A stretch of 64,000 nt of DNA from Macrosoma leucophasiata (GCA_036365455.1 JAWQUS010000030.1:2356001-2420000), one strand, 5' to 3'; shown: positions 32,049 through 43,299, counted from the first letter of the stretch. Numbers and translations: made by a program. Notes: generated by a model from the letters alone, not told the origin.

Positions 32049-32470
32049 AAATATCCTTAATTTGTAAATCGCCTTAACTAGAACAAAAAGCAAGCAAGTA
32101 GCAACAACTATAAAGTTTGTGTATAGGTAGGTACACATATAAGAACAGAAATTTATTTCTGTTTTTTCAAGGAATACAAGGAATACAAATTCATTCTTCT
32201 TTATTAAGGAAGAATCTCTAAATATATTCCGCCAGTGATAATAATGTACAGCTAATTGGACGTACCTACCTAACAAATGGAAAACATAAAAACAGGAGGG
32301 AACAAGGTCTAACAAGATTAATGAAAATAAATAGAATATTACACAAAGAACATTATTGAGGGATAATAATTAATATTCGTCGCATATTTTTAAATATATA
32401 AGATCACCCAAGTGCGAGGCAGATTCGCTCATGTAAAGTTCCATACATCACTCCGTTACCTTAAAAAAAA

Positions 32471-32730
32471 ATTATGTAATGGAAGTGGCAAACAATCATG
32501 CAGTTCACATCGATTTTAAGTGATGACTGCAGCCTATAGACACCCACACAAAGACCAAGGTCAAAATGCAGATGCGTTACCACTCCTGAGGCCTAAGGTG
32601 TTATGCCTCTACGCGAAATTACAGGGCCGTACATTACCATCTGACCGGAACACAATGTCTGTAGGCTGCAGTCATCCCTGAACATCAATGTGAGCTGCAT
32701 GCTTTTTTGCCACCTTCATAACATAAAAAT
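32471..32730. repeat. LR-A pieces in opposite orientation (unit 2)
   Basis: Partner of 27811-28070, with the same abrupt change of strand after 'gaccggaacacaatg'. Confidence 0.7.
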
Positions 32731-32932
32731 TTGATCTCCAGACATCTTGCTTCTAATAATTTTCTCGAAACCAACAGGAAACAAAAACAGGAGGGAACAG
32801 GGTGGAACAGGGAAGAAAACTTACAGGATTACTTAGAACAAATGGAATATGGAACACGTTACAATATTGGGGCTCATTAGACTCGCATACCTATTAATAT
32901 AAACGTTGGTAGAGGCGATTATTTTGTGTTCC

Positions 32933-33216
32933 CTTTTTTTATGTTATGGAAGTGGCAACTAAGCTTGCAGTTCACATTGATGATAAGTGATGACTGCAGC
33001 CCATAGACACCCACACAAAGACTAATGTCAAAATGCAGATGCGTTACCACTCCTGAGGCCTAAGGTGTTATGCCTCTGTGCCGGCAATTACAGGACCGTA
33101 GATAACCACCTGACCAGAACACGATAGTGCTGAACACGTCCATTTAGCGGCAAGTATATTAGGTAATGCGGTGGTGCCTACGCCCGCGAGCTCCATCACT
33201 GGGGCTCTACCACCAG
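32933..33216 (-). repeat. LR-A repeat (unit 2)
   Basis: Partner of 28577-28861, with small changes such as 'gaacacgtccattt' and 'ctggggctctacc'. Confidence 0.8.
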
Positions 33217-33318
33217 TACAAGTACAAATTAAGTAAATGTTCCTCCAAAGACATGAATATTCCAAGATTATAACTTGGTTATAAGAACACAAATGAATTC
33301 TGAAAAGGTAACAATGAA

Positions 33319-33630
33319 CTGCCTAAAAAGCCTAGTGGTAGCAGGCCACTACTACTACGCTGGGTCCTAGGTTCGATTCCTAGGTCGGGGGCTATCAGAG
33401 ATAAAGGTGTAAAATCCTTTACCTCTGGTCCTATTGCGGTTTTTCCATTTTCTGGAAATTTCCTAGTACCACGGAGTTTGGTAATGTGCCCGGAGATGTC
33501 AACAAGCTGGCCACCTGTTAAATGGGCGAATTATGGGTGTTTGCATGTATGCTTGAATGCATGCATTTTAACTTTGTCCCCCTGTTCGGGGATGACGTTA
33601 CGTTTTTTACATTAAAAAAAAAAAACTAAA
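33319..33630 (+). mobile_element. SINE-B (unit 2)
   Basis: Partner of 28961-29285. It lacks 'ccatcgtaacc' before 'ggcgaattatggg', one of the clearest indels between the units. Confidence 0.75.
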
Positions 33631-33646
33631 AAACAACACAACAAAT

Positions 33647-33782
33647 CGCTTCTTTACAAGAATAATGTGACATTTCATATAGAACGATTTAGATGAAATG
33701 TCACGTTATTCTTGTAAGAATAAAGTTGCATTTCATAAAGAACGATTTGGATGAAATGTCACATTATTCTTGTAAAGAGGCG
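33647..33782. mobile_element. 136-bp inverted-repeat element with proven empty site
   Basis: The ends CGCTTCTTTACAAG and the inverse of CGCCTCTTTACAAG begin 32-bp terminal inverted repeats with one mismatch. AAAT flanks both sides (33643-33646, 33783-33786), and unit 1 has a single AAAT there, so the whole insert is defined. Inside, two further inverse copies of 'gaaatgtcac.ttattcttg' make it a double hairpin. It encodes no protein. The superfamily is not determined. Confidence 0.9.
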
Positions 33783-34067
33783 AAATATTAAAGAAAAAAC
33801 GTTCCAAAATCAATCTGTGTAGGTTTGCTTCTGCTATAATTGTTTGTATTGGCACAACATTGTGGGTATATTGACGGCGTGACTTCAGAACGTAAACTGA
33901 TCAGTGGTCCGCAAACGATTTCATACTTCGTTTAATATCTCATGCTTTCTATTTAGGGATGCTACTTCGTGGTCGACGAAGTGATTTTAGAAGTAAGGTA
34001 TATTTAGACGTCATATTTTAGTGGAATAAAGGTTATTTTGCTTGACAAAAGTTACCTACTCTAAGAC

Positions 34068-34349
34068 TTTTTTTATATTACAAAGGTCGCAAACAAGCAT
34101 GCAGTTCACATTGATGTTAAGTGATGACTGCAGCCTATAGACACCCACACAAAGACCAAGGTCAAAATGCAGATGCGTACCACTCCTGAGGCCTAAGGTA
34201 TTGTGCCTCTGTGCCGGAAATCACAGGGCCGTACATTACCACCTGACCGGAACACGATAGTGCTGAACACTACCATTTATCGGCGAGTAAATTAGGTAAT
34301 GCGGTGGTGCTTACGCCCGCGAGCTCCGTCACTGGAGCTCTACCACCAT
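34068..34349 (-). repeat. LR-A repeat (unit 2)
   Basis: Partner of 29580-29867. Confidence 0.8.
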
Positions 34350-34370
34350 ATCAATACAGTTCCATTATCC

Positions 34371-34471
34371 AAAAAAATAGGTTATCCGAACACCAATGTC
34401 CCCGAATTAGTTCAGATATGGATTATCTGAACTAATTCGGGGACATTGGTGTTAGGATAACCTATTTTTTT
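34371..34471. mobile_element. Foldback element (unit 2)
   Basis: Partner of 29889-29988. Here the arm mismatch of unit 1 is paired, and a new mismatch appears at 'gtgttaggat'. Confidence 0.65.
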
Positions 34472-34639
34472 ATTATATTATATTTTTTACTCTCTCCTAT
34501 ATTCAGAATCGATACAATACTTCCTCAATAGAATATCTTTGTTAGTCAAATTACAAACAAACTATATATATAACTAATATATTACAAACAACAAATTACA
34601 TCTGACCTAAGTTTGGACATATGCAGGCTTTCCCCAATG

Positions 34640-35040
34640 TCAAAGTAAAGACGAAATGGTCCTATACCTGTCGCCCAGATATTCAAATGTGTGCGTGAAA
34701 TTGTTTATGTATTTTGTTAAAGTCAAGGTGTGAGTTTCGTAGTAATAGACGATTTTTGTAGTGTGAGTGTGTCACGCGTATATCCCCCCGCAAAAAATGA
34801 CAGACTGTTTTGCATCGGTAATAAACGCTATGGCTACTCCCCTCCGGTTCGCCGCGACCGGTGGGCCGAGTTGCTCTATGATATGAATCAATAACTTGTG
34901 GTAAGTCGCGAAGCCGGTAACTTAACATATATATATACATTTGTATTCTTTGGAAGGGAGATGTTAATGCTTTGTTCAGAGGAGTATAATGTACTTCTTT
35001 GTTAAGCGATTTTGAGCAAAACAGCATTAATCCTTGTGCA
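34640..35040. repeat. Repeat G (unit 2)
   Basis: Partner of 30127-30540, with a shorter gt-repeat (gagtgtgtcacg), which changes the open frames. That supports non-coding status. Confidence 0.5.
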
Positions 35041-35061
35041 ACTTAATAAAAAGCTACAAAT

Positions 35062-35372
35062 TAAAAAAAAACCTGACTTCACGCCTGTAATCCCGAAGGG
35101 GTAGGCAGAGGTAAATGCATACATTCAAGCATACACGCAAACACGTTACACGGTTACGTTTTGGCCGATGTAACAGGTGGCGAGTCTTGACATCACCGGG
35201 CACATTACCAAACTTCGAGGTACTGGGAAATTTCCAGAAAATGGAAAAATCCTAATAGAACCACAGATAAAGGACTGTACACCATTATCTCTGACAACCC
35301 CCTACCCCGGAATCGAACCCAGGACCTCAGCGTAGTAGTAGTGGCCTGCTACCACTAGGCTACCGACGCAGT
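35062..35372 (-). mobile_element. SINE-B (unit 2)
   Basis: Partner of 30552-30862, practically identical. Confidence 0.75.
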
Positions 35373-35560
35373 TAGGCTACAAATTATTCACCTTTAACTT
35401 TTGTTGTCGTCGGGAACGAACGAAATGATATGATAATTAACCGAATCTATCTGAACACTTCTCCGGCAGAATCCTCGAATCATCGTCAATTTACATATTC
35501 GTATTAGACCCAATTTTGGTCATGAAACGTTACACACACACAACGTTAACACGTTACACA

Positions 35561-35906
35561 TACATTTTATTTTAAAGAAAAATGGAAAGAAAAATTTGAC
35601 TTCAGGCGAGACTCGAACTCGCGGCCTACTGGGAATCTAGTCCAGCCGCTCTTCCAATTGAGCTACTGAAGTCCTGCCTGCTTTATGGTAGCAGTGCTAC
35701 TGCTACCATAAAGCAAGGCAATAAATGTGAAGGAAAGATTTGACAAATCGGGCAGGACTTCAGTAGCTCAATTGGAAGAGCGGCTGGACTAGATTCCCAG
35801 TAGGCCGCGAGTTCGAGTCTCGCCTGAAGTCAAATTTTTCTTTCGATTTTTCTTTAAAATAAAATATATTTCACAAGCATGTGTTAATGCGAAATAATAT
35901 AAAAAC
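35561..35906. mobile_element. tMITE foldback (unit 2), tRNA-like sequence in each arm
   Basis: Partner of 31050-31395. The tRNA-like sequences are at 35599-35672 (minus) and 35757-35830 (plus), unchanged by eye from unit 1, including the nine-base anticodon loop. Confidence 0.8.
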
Positions 35907-36073
35907 AACGTTTCACATACACACACACTCAACGTTAACACGTTACATAACTCTTTTTCAGATGAATTTGGTACTTGTCAAATAGTGTATGTCGGCTAAA
36001 TGAATGTGAATGAAAATACGGTAGATTTATTTACCAGAATTTGGGTCATTAAAGAAAATTGGTGGTGGTTGTG

Positions 36074-36291
36074 CCACACCGCGAACACTCCGGCAAAATT
36101 CCATACAAACGCATAATTTAGTCTCTATTTCGCAGACATCAATCAGTGACGTGTATTTACACGTGCACCTGTGTGCGTAGCACGTAGAAAATACCAAGCG
36201 TCGCCCATAGGAGGGGGGGAGGTTGGGTGAGGCGGGGAAATCGGGCGGGACGCCAAAGTGTCCATTCTATACGTAGTATTATTACATATTC
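36074..36291. repeat. Repeat E (unit 2)
   Basis: Partner of 31563-31780. Confidence 0.6.
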
Positions 36292-36363
36292 TCTGGTTGT
36301 GCTAAATGAGCGACAACAATACCGGAGGCAAAGAAAAGCTGCAAAATTTGAATGTAGACTTAT

Positions 36364-36559
36364 ATTTTTTTCTGTAGTGAAGGTAGCTAACAAGCATGTG
36401 TGATGAGTGCAGCCTATAAACATCTACATAAGAACCAGAGGTCAAAATGCAGATGTTTTGCCACCTCTGAAACCTAAGGTGTGTGATAGTCATTACGGGG
36501 TCATACATAATGTTCAGCGTTATTGTGTTCGATAGTAATGTATGACCCCGTTACTTCGC
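36364..36559 (-). repeat. LR-A, diverged (unit 2)
   Basis: Partner of 31853-32048. Confidence 0.55.
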
Positions 36560-36786
36560 AAATATCCTTAATTTGTAAATCGCCTTAACTAGAACAAAAA
36601 GCAAGCAAGTAGCAACAACTATAAAGTTTGTGTATAGGTAGGTACACATATAAGAACAGAAATTTATTTCTGTTTTTTCAAGGAATAAGTTGAAGGCTGT
36701 AGGCAAACACAAACTAGAAGGCAATATACCAAGACTTTGGAACACGAGGATAATAAAACGAGCATATTACTTAACTTGATTGTAAC

Positions 36787-37097
36787 TGCCTCGGTAGCCT
36801 AGTGGTAGCAGGCCACTACTACTACGCTGAGGTCCTGGGTTCGATTCCCGGGTAGGGGGTTATCAGAGATAATGGTGAAAAAGCCTTTATCTCTGGCTCT
36901 ATTGGGATATTTCCAATTTCTGGAAATTTCCCAGTACCTCAAAGTTTGGTAATGTGCCCGGAGATGTCAACAGGCTCGCCACCTGTAACATGGGCCAAAA
37001 CGTAACCGGCGAATCGTGGGTGTTTGCATGTATGCTTGAATGCATGCATTTACCTCTGCCTACCCCTTCGGGGATTACAGGGGTGAAGTTACGTTTT
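36787..37097 (+). mobile_element. SINE-B, full length with target duplication
   Basis: The tRNA-like head carries an A box (GGTAGCCTAGTGGTAGC) and a B box (GGTTCGATTCCCGG). The body is conserved, with 'aatgtgcccggagatgtcaa' and 'ccttcggggattacagg', and a short T-rich end follows. TTGATTGTAAC flanks the copy at 36776-36786 and 37098-37108, an 11-bp target duplication typical of LINE-driven insertion. This copy is the reference for the family here. Confidence 0.9.
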
Positions 37098-37199
37098 TTG
37101 ATTGTAACATACTAGGTCGATTGTGAAAATTCACTAAAAATACACGAAAATAACATTTTAGACTTAAAGGAAGTAAAAAATTACGCGGTAAGAAGTAAG

Positions 37200-38560
37200 A
37201 ACCGCTTTCATTTGAATGTAGGTACATTCTTTTAATTTAATTCTCTTACATAAAAAATATCACACGATTTCCATGTGATGTTTTTTAACGAACACATTAC
37301 AAGGACGAGTTCGCCACGAAATAAGAAGTCTGTAATGACAGACTATCTTCGGGCCAACGACTGAATCCGCCAATTCTGTTTTGCGTAATAACATATGAAA
37401 AATTAATACTGCATTTAAAATCGTTTACATCATCCTACATAAATATTTTTAAAAATTGAGTAGATAAGTTAGAAAAAATGCTGATTACAAAGGTACTTAT
37501 TTGAATTTTGATAGGAGATATTAACTATAGACAAAGTATTTATCGTTGTATGTTATAGAAACTTTCTGGTGTATTTCGACTTACAAATAAACCTTTCACT
37601 GCCAATACTGCCAAATTTAATGTTACGTTTGAATATGCCGTCCTTAAATTTAATTTAATTCATTCACGTAAAAAGCATCACACGAAAATCCCTCGAATAC
37701 ATTACGGGAACGACTCCACCGTGAAATAAGAAGTTTTTAATGTCTGGCAATCTTCAGGCCAACGACTGAATCCGCCAATTCCATTTTGCGCAATGACATC
37801 ACATAAAAGAGTGGACCAGCTTATTGATATCGTTTGCATTTAAAAAATAATATTGTGTGAATACTTATTTGGATTTTGATGCGGGATGTTTTTTGTGCTC
37901 TATATAACTGCAAAGAATATAATTTTCATCGCCAATTTTCTACGTTAAACATGAAATTCTTAAGAGTGACAACGCGGACGAGTATGACAAATTTTCATGA
38001 CTTTAATGATATGCAATCTTCGGGCCAACGACTGAAATAAGAAATCTCCAAAATGATCCATTCCGGCCCAACGATTGAATCTGCCAATTTCATTTTGTGA
38101 AATGACACACGAAAGAGTGAAAGTGCTTTTCAATTTCGTTTGCATTTATCAAAAATTATTTAATTATAAAATGTGGATCTCAAAATTACCTAATTATTTG
38201 AATTTTGATGGGAGATATTTAGTATAGACAGAAAAAAAAAGGATTTGCCGTTACGCTCTGGAGTATTTCCACTCGCAAATAAACCTTTCACTGCCAGCAC
38301 CACTTACTTTTCAATTTACTTTCCTTAAAATTAATTTAATTCACTCACATAAAAAAAAACATCACACGGAAATCCCTCGAACACATTCCGGGGACGACTC
38401 CATCGTGAAATAAGAAGTCTCCAAAGACATACAATCTTCGGCCCAACGACTGAATCAGCCAATTTCATTTTGCGTAATGACACATGAAAAAGTGAAACTG
38501 CTTTTTAAATATCGCTTGTATTAAAGAGATCCATTCGTACAAAACGTTCCAGAAAGTTTA
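37200..38560. repeat. Diverged tandem array, about 310-405-bp units
   Basis: The block 'caacgactgaatccgccaat' or close variants occurs at 37355, 37760, 38069 and 38444, each with the same neighbours ('gtgaaataagaagt' upstream, 'attttgcgcaatgac' downstream). Other blocks ('gaattttgat.ggagatatt', 'aataaacctttcactgcca') recur between them. There are four units of unequal length. No reading frame is conserved across units, so this looks like an old satellite or a multiplied non-coding element. Confidence 0.75.
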
Positions 38561-38631
38561 CATAAACAAGACTATTCAAATCGAATCCTATCACCAGCTA
38601 CTGAGGCAGTTAGTAATAATAAAATGAAGTA

Positions 38632-39110
38632 CTACAGTAGCCTAGTGGTAACAGGCCACTACTACCAACTACACTGAGAACTAATTAGGTAGTAGGTAGT
38701 CCTGTTTAAATTCTAAATTTAATTTACTATTAATATATGTTCTGCTTTTACTATATGAAATGGTTATTCACTCTAGGTATTTTATGATTTCTTGACTTTT
38801 TAAAAGTATCTGTAAAGATCTACTCGAAATAAAAATATTTTGTAATCTATTCTATTCTATCCTGGGTTTAATTCCCGAGTCGAAGGCAGAGAAAACGGTA
38901 ATCACTGGTTCTATTAGGAAATTTCCATTTTCTAGAAGTTTCCCAGTGCCTCGAAGTTTGGTAATGTGCCCGGAGATGTCAACAGGCTCGCCATCTGAGT
39001 CCAAACGTAACCGCCCAATCGAGGGTGTATGCTTGTATGTATGTATTTACCTCTGCCTACCTCTTTGGGGCCTACAGGCGTGAAGTTAATACGTTACGTT
39101 ATAAAGTGCC
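38632..39110 (+). mobile_element. SINE-B interrupted by a 165-bp insertion
   Basis: The tRNA-like head (38640-38680) and the rest (38871-39110) are separated. TCCTG stands at 38700-38704 and 38870-38874, so 38705-38869 appears inserted with a 5-bp duplication. The insert ends in AAATAAA-like sequence and a ctatt-repeat tail, so it may be a short LINE or SINE tail. Confidence 0.65.
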
Positions 39111-39350
39111 AAGTCTCTGGTAGGTAATCTAGTTTCGAAAATGATACCAGAATAAACAATAGGTATATGCAGGGGCGGATCTACCTAAAGGTTTTTTGGG
39201 CTTCAGGCCAGGGCCTCGTAGGTACAAAGGCCCCCCAATCCCCATTCAAAATAACAGACGAATCGTAATTTAAGACCTAGACAAGACGTTACATGTAACG
39301 ATAAAAACATCGTAGCACCCCGAGTATGCCCAGAGCCCCACAAAGTTTTT
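39111..39350. other. No feature seen
   Basis: Short unassigned stretch before the next LR-A copy. Confidence 0.35.
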
Positions 39351-39635
39351 ACTGGTGGTAGAGCTCCAGTGACCGAGCTCGCTGGCGTAGGCACCACCGC
39401 ATTACCTGATTTACTTGCCGCTAAATGGTAGTGTTCAGCACTATCGTGTTCCGGTCAGGTGGTAATGTACGGCCCTGTAATTTCCGGCACATAGGCATAA
39501 CACCTTAGGTCTCAGGAGTGGTAACGCATTTGCATTTTGACCTTGGTCTTTGTGTGGGTATCTATAGGCTGCAGTCATCACTTAACATCAATGTGAACTG
39601 CATGCTTGTTTGCCACTTCCATTACATAAAAAAAA
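39351..39635 (+). repeat. LR-A repeat, full length
   Basis: From 'actggtggtagagctcc' to 'ccattacataaaaaaaa'. Confidence 0.85.
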
Positions 39636-40156
39636 GACACGATTTGCCCCTAGGTATATGACTAGGATAGTCTAGATAGTATTTATTCTATTCCCCTCTA
39701 TTCTAATCAATAAAAAATGCACCATCCATAGTGCCTGTCTCGGTTCGTAGAGGTTTCGGCCGCTCCGAAATAGAATCGATGCTGTGCAATCAATGCATAC
39801 CAAAATATAGAGATCAGGAAACTGGCCGCGCATGTGTACCTTATTCAATGGTAATAAATCCTATATTTGTTTAATCTTAGATCAGCGGCTAGTTCTGTTC
39901 TGTATCAATTTCATTGAACGATTTTCATATCAATGCATTTTAATATCGAAATTGAATAGAGAAGAAATATCATTTTAATAAATTCTTTTTAGCGTTCCTT
40001 AACTGTAAGGCGGCTCTTCCTGGCATTGGGACGTGGCGACACTAGCGCCCATAAGGAGATTTTTCAGTCAATTGAAAAGTTGTGGCCAAACCATTCCAAT
40101 AGCCCTGGGGTCCGACCGCCTAACTCAAATACTTTCATCTTGTCACTTTCATACAA
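39636..40156. other. No feature seen
   Basis: Unassigned sequence. An open frame that starts at 40026 runs into the LINE-alpha UTR and is not a gene. Confidence 0.4.
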
Positions 40157-40530
40157 CAATACTATAATGGCGACCCTTGATACGTCCCACTGCTGGGCAC
40201 GAGTCACGAGTCCCCTTCTTGGGAGGAGGCCTGGAGCTTACTCCACCACGCAGCTCCAATGCGGGTTGGTGGAGATAAGGGTTAGTGGCCAACCCGCTGT
40301 CGGATGTTTTCAAACCACCCATAAGGCCTCCGACAAGGTTTATCGACTGCTATCTATCGAAAGCAACCGGTACCGACGGCTTAACGTGCCCTCCGAAGCA
40401 CGTAAACGCGTTTTTTTTTTAATTTGTTACTATCGGTCACTCACTATATACCCGACCGCGCCCGTATCGCTTAACTGAGTATTTCGCTTCCGATCTACTC
40501 CATCCGCGGGGCCGTGCGCGCTTCAGTCAG
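40157..40530 (-). repeat. LINE-alpha 3' UTR fragment
   Basis: Same ordered blocks as at 1561-1940, more diverged (for example 'gagataagggttagtggcc'). Confidence 0.7.
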
Positions 40531-41228
40531 ACAGTCAGTTTCATACCACCTATTAAAACATTTTGCTCTTAAGTATATACCTGCGGAAGCAAACACTTCC
40601 ATGAAAAAGTTAGGCGGTACGAAACTGACAAGATGATGTCATAATCGAAAGCTACGAAAGCATTCGAGTTAGGCGGTTGGCCCCCTGTTTGTAAATACAA
40701 CGCAAGCTAAAACTACTGCCATTGCGATCACCAACCCGCATGCCAAGCGTGGCGATTATGGCACTTATGGGAGGCTTTGGTTCAGCAGTGGGCGTCCTTC
40801 GGCTGCAATTAGAATTCTCTTCCAGTAGAAGAAAATTCTTCCGCTAGTGGACGGTAGTTGTCGTCACGTCCCAACGCCAATACTTTTGAGATAAAGAACT
40901 CTAAAAATCCAATAAGCACTATTTCCCCACCCAGGGATCGAACGGATCGGAACTCAGATTATCTTTGTCTCCACTCCACTGTTTACTCCGATCATTGAAA
41001 TAGGATTATATTAAACTTTATAAATCGATATCAAAACTTATCCAAACTACCTGAACCGTTCAAGTTGGAACTTCCAACTAGTTCCGAGTTCTCGAGAGAA
41101 CTTATATTAAAATGCTAAATTAATAAAATGCTGAGATGTCAGGACGGTAAGACAAAAGCGACCAATTGTGAATCGGATCGAATACACAGGGTCCCGTATA
41201 ATTTATAAAGAACCATGACATGTTCCAT
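40531..41228. other. RTE tail and SINE-like pieces
   Basis: 40745-40810 ('gcgtggcgattatggc', 'ggttcagcagtgggcgtcc') is an RTE-type 3' end. 40925-40990 ('ccacccagggatcgaac') looks like the B-box side of a minus-strand tRNA-derived SINE. The rest is unassigned. Confidence 0.4.
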
Positions 41229-41400
41229 ATTTTTTTTATGTTACAAAGATGGTAAACAAGCATGCAGTTCACATTGATGTTAGTGGTGACTGCAGCCTAT
41301 AGACAACTACACAAAAAGTCTGGATAGTTATTACGGAGCCATACATTACCATATAACCGGAACACGATAGTGCTGAATACTACCATTTAGCGCCAGATAA
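41229..41400 (-). repeat. LR-A with internal deletion
   Basis: The tail side ('atgttacaaagatggtaaac') joins directly to the terminal half ('gccatacattaccatataac'); the middle is lost and the terminus is missing. Confidence 0.65.
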
Positions 41401-41845
41401 ATATGAGGAGAGTGATTATAAAAGAAGCATGGATATGTAAGAACCGAGATATATGGTGATTAATGCTTTCTGCTTACCCTATGAGAGACTAAGCATTTTA
41501 AATACTTACAAACTTAGCAACAGATCTATCATTCATTCATTGTATTCATTTAAACACGGAACCCTAAAAAAATATTTATTTTAATAACGAAACGCGCATG
41601 GCCGGTCTGGAATTTTCATACGCAACGTCAGCTCCGAGCTCCACGGTCAGAGTTTCCCAAATGTTTTATTATTTTAAAATAACTTGCATGAAGTATTTGA
41701 TGTGACTAAGTTGGGTTTGAGAATAATTTATATTGTGAAAGTATCAAACAAGGTACACGGTTTGGTGATAACTTATTAGATAACTTATTATAGATAACTT
41801 TAGCTTGTACTATTTATTTTTCGCAATAACACATGCGAGTGAACT
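41401..41845. other. Mostly unassigned
   Basis: 41548-41615 resembles the end of the 'gtctgt' repeat (acggaaccct, cgcatggccggt). Nothing else is recognised. Confidence 0.35.
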
Positions 41846-42073
41846 TTAGAAATTAAAGAAAAAACGGAAAGAAAAATTTGACTTCGGGCAGGAATTGGAA
41901 CCTGACCAACCCTAAAATCGGTTAAAAATCAAAAAGAGAAAGCAAAATTTGACGCATCGGTGTGGAACTTCGGTAGCTTCGTGGTAAAGCGGCTGGACTG
42001 GTTATCCTGAGGTCGCAGGTTCGATTCTTGCCCGAAGTCAAATTTTTCTTTCCGTTTTTTCTTTAATTTCTAA
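41846..42073 (+). mobile_element. tMITE relative carrying a different tRNA-like sequence
   Basis: 45-bp terminal inverted repeats begin TTAGAAATTAAAGAAAAAAC at the left and end with the inverse at 42073. The inner end of each repeat is the 3' part of a tRNA-like sequence. The layout is the same as tMITE, but the sequence differs throughout. Confidence 0.75.
41967..42038 (+). ncRNA. tRNA-like sequence, second type
   Basis: The acceptor pairs ACTTCGG/CCGAAGT and the T arm GCAGG/CTTGC with loop TTCGATT. The A box is TAGCTTCGTGG and the B box GGTTCGATTC. The anticodon arm pairs poorly. A T-run follows. It is related to, but distinct from, the tRNA-like sequence of tMITE. Confidence 0.5.
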
Positions 42074-42274
42074 CTTTAGCTTAATACTACTTCTGTTCGA
42101 TACCGGATTAAGGCTTTTTGATGCTCTAAGGCAGAGTTTCTCATTTGCTGTGTCGCGACCTGATATCGAGCCATCAAATAAAAATACCGTTTTGCAACAT
42201 TGCCGCCTGGTCTTAAAAATATTACCTACTATCATTCGACGCATCGTAAATATTCTTGATAAATGGTTATCAAT

Positions 42275-42545
42275 TTATTTTATTTTTGAAGAAAAATGGA
42301 AATAAAAATTTGACTTCAGGCGAGACTCGAACTCGCGACCTACTGGGAATCTAGTCCAGCCGCTCTTTCAATTGAGCTACTGTAGCCCTGCCCGATTTTG
42401 TCAAATCTTTCCTTCACATCTATTGCATTGCTTTGTGGAAGTTTTTTTTTTTGTTTTTTTTTGTTTTTTTTTTCCATTTTTCTTAAAAAAATAAAATATA
42501 TTTCACAAGCATGTGTTAATGCGAAATAATATAAAAACAATGGTT
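42275..42545 (-). mobile_element. tMITE, single tRNA-like arm
   Basis: The minus-strand tRNA-like sequence lies at 42313-42386 (acceptor GCTACAG/CTGAAGT, one pair lost). A T-rich expansion at 42441-42472 and the tMITE end 'cacaagcatgtgttaatgcg' follow on the right. Confidence 0.7.
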
Positions 42546-42749
42546 ATCATTTTACCTAGTGGAATCAACTTGCGTTTGAAAATCTTAAGTCGGTCACAAA
42601 GGGGCAGTGTGAAAATAACCGGGCGGCAGCAGAACAATGTTTGGGACTTCTTCTATTCCCTAAGCAAGCCTGTCTGCCCCCCGTATCAAATTTTTTCTAT
42701 GTGATAAGTAAAAAAAAAGGGACTACTTTCCATTCTATCATCCTTTTTT

Positions 42750-43018
42750 ACTGGTGGTAGGGCTCCAGTGACGGACCTCGCGGGCGTAGGTACCACCGCA
42801 TTACCTAATATACCTACTTGCCGCTAAATGGTAGTGTTCAGCACTATCGTGTTCCGGTCAGGAGGTAATGTACGGCCCTGTAATTTCCGGTACAGAGGCA
42901 TAACACCTTAGTCCTCAGAAGTGGTAACGCATCTGCATTCTGACCTTGGTCTTTGTGTGGGTGTCTAGGCTGCAGACATCACTTATCATCAATGTAATGC
43001 ATGCTTGTTTTCCCCCTA
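42750..43018 (+). repeat. LR-A repeat, 3' end lost
   Basis: From 'actggtggtagggctcc' to 'gcatgcttgttttcccc'; the A-tail is missing. Confidence 0.8.
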
Positions 43019-43299
43019 TTCAACCCTTCTACCTGATGAGCAAATAAAAATGGGAATACTCCTCATTTCTAAAGTATATTAATGGGAGCGTGAACTATAT
43101 TTTACTTATCAAAATATATAATCCAGATTGCTGCTGTCCAACAAATTGTTAAAAAAGTGTTTTCCTTTCGAGTTACGGAACCCCAAAAAACGAATTCGAA
43201 AACTTATCTACGAATCCTGGATGTAGGAAAAACAAATGTAAAAGTACCCCCTTGTTATCCTTTCAAATAATCACAGACGTGATTACAAAAATCCCTTCT
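43019..43299. other. No feature seen
   Basis: Unassigned; 'gttacggaacccc' near 43173 is a scrap of the 'gtctgt' repeat. Confidence 0.35.

Larger units (their letters stand above)
27523..32176. repeat. Second tandem duplication, unit 1 (4,654 bp)
   Basis: Unit 1 aligns throughout with 32185-36687, with scattered substitutions and indels. The shared start is 'acaaattcattcttc' and the shared end 'ttttttcaaggaata'. The junction holds a short ggaataca repeat (32171-32186). Unit 1 has an LR-A insertion (28161-28462) absent from unit 2. Confidence 0.9.
32185..36687. repeat. Second tandem duplication, unit 2 (4,503 bp)
   Basis: This is the partner of 27523-32176. It lacks the LR-A insertion (empty site at 32819/32820) and has a 136-bp inverted-repeat element (33647-33782) absent from unit 1. 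Visible substitutions and independent insertions show the units have existed apart for some time, which argues against a simple assembly artefact unless the two are haplotypes. Confidence 0.9.

Noticed and set aside
36787..36860. Possible host tRNA gene (good A and B boxes)
   Set aside because: It is the head of a 311-bp SINE-B with target duplication and several body-matching copies; the cloverleaf is poor.
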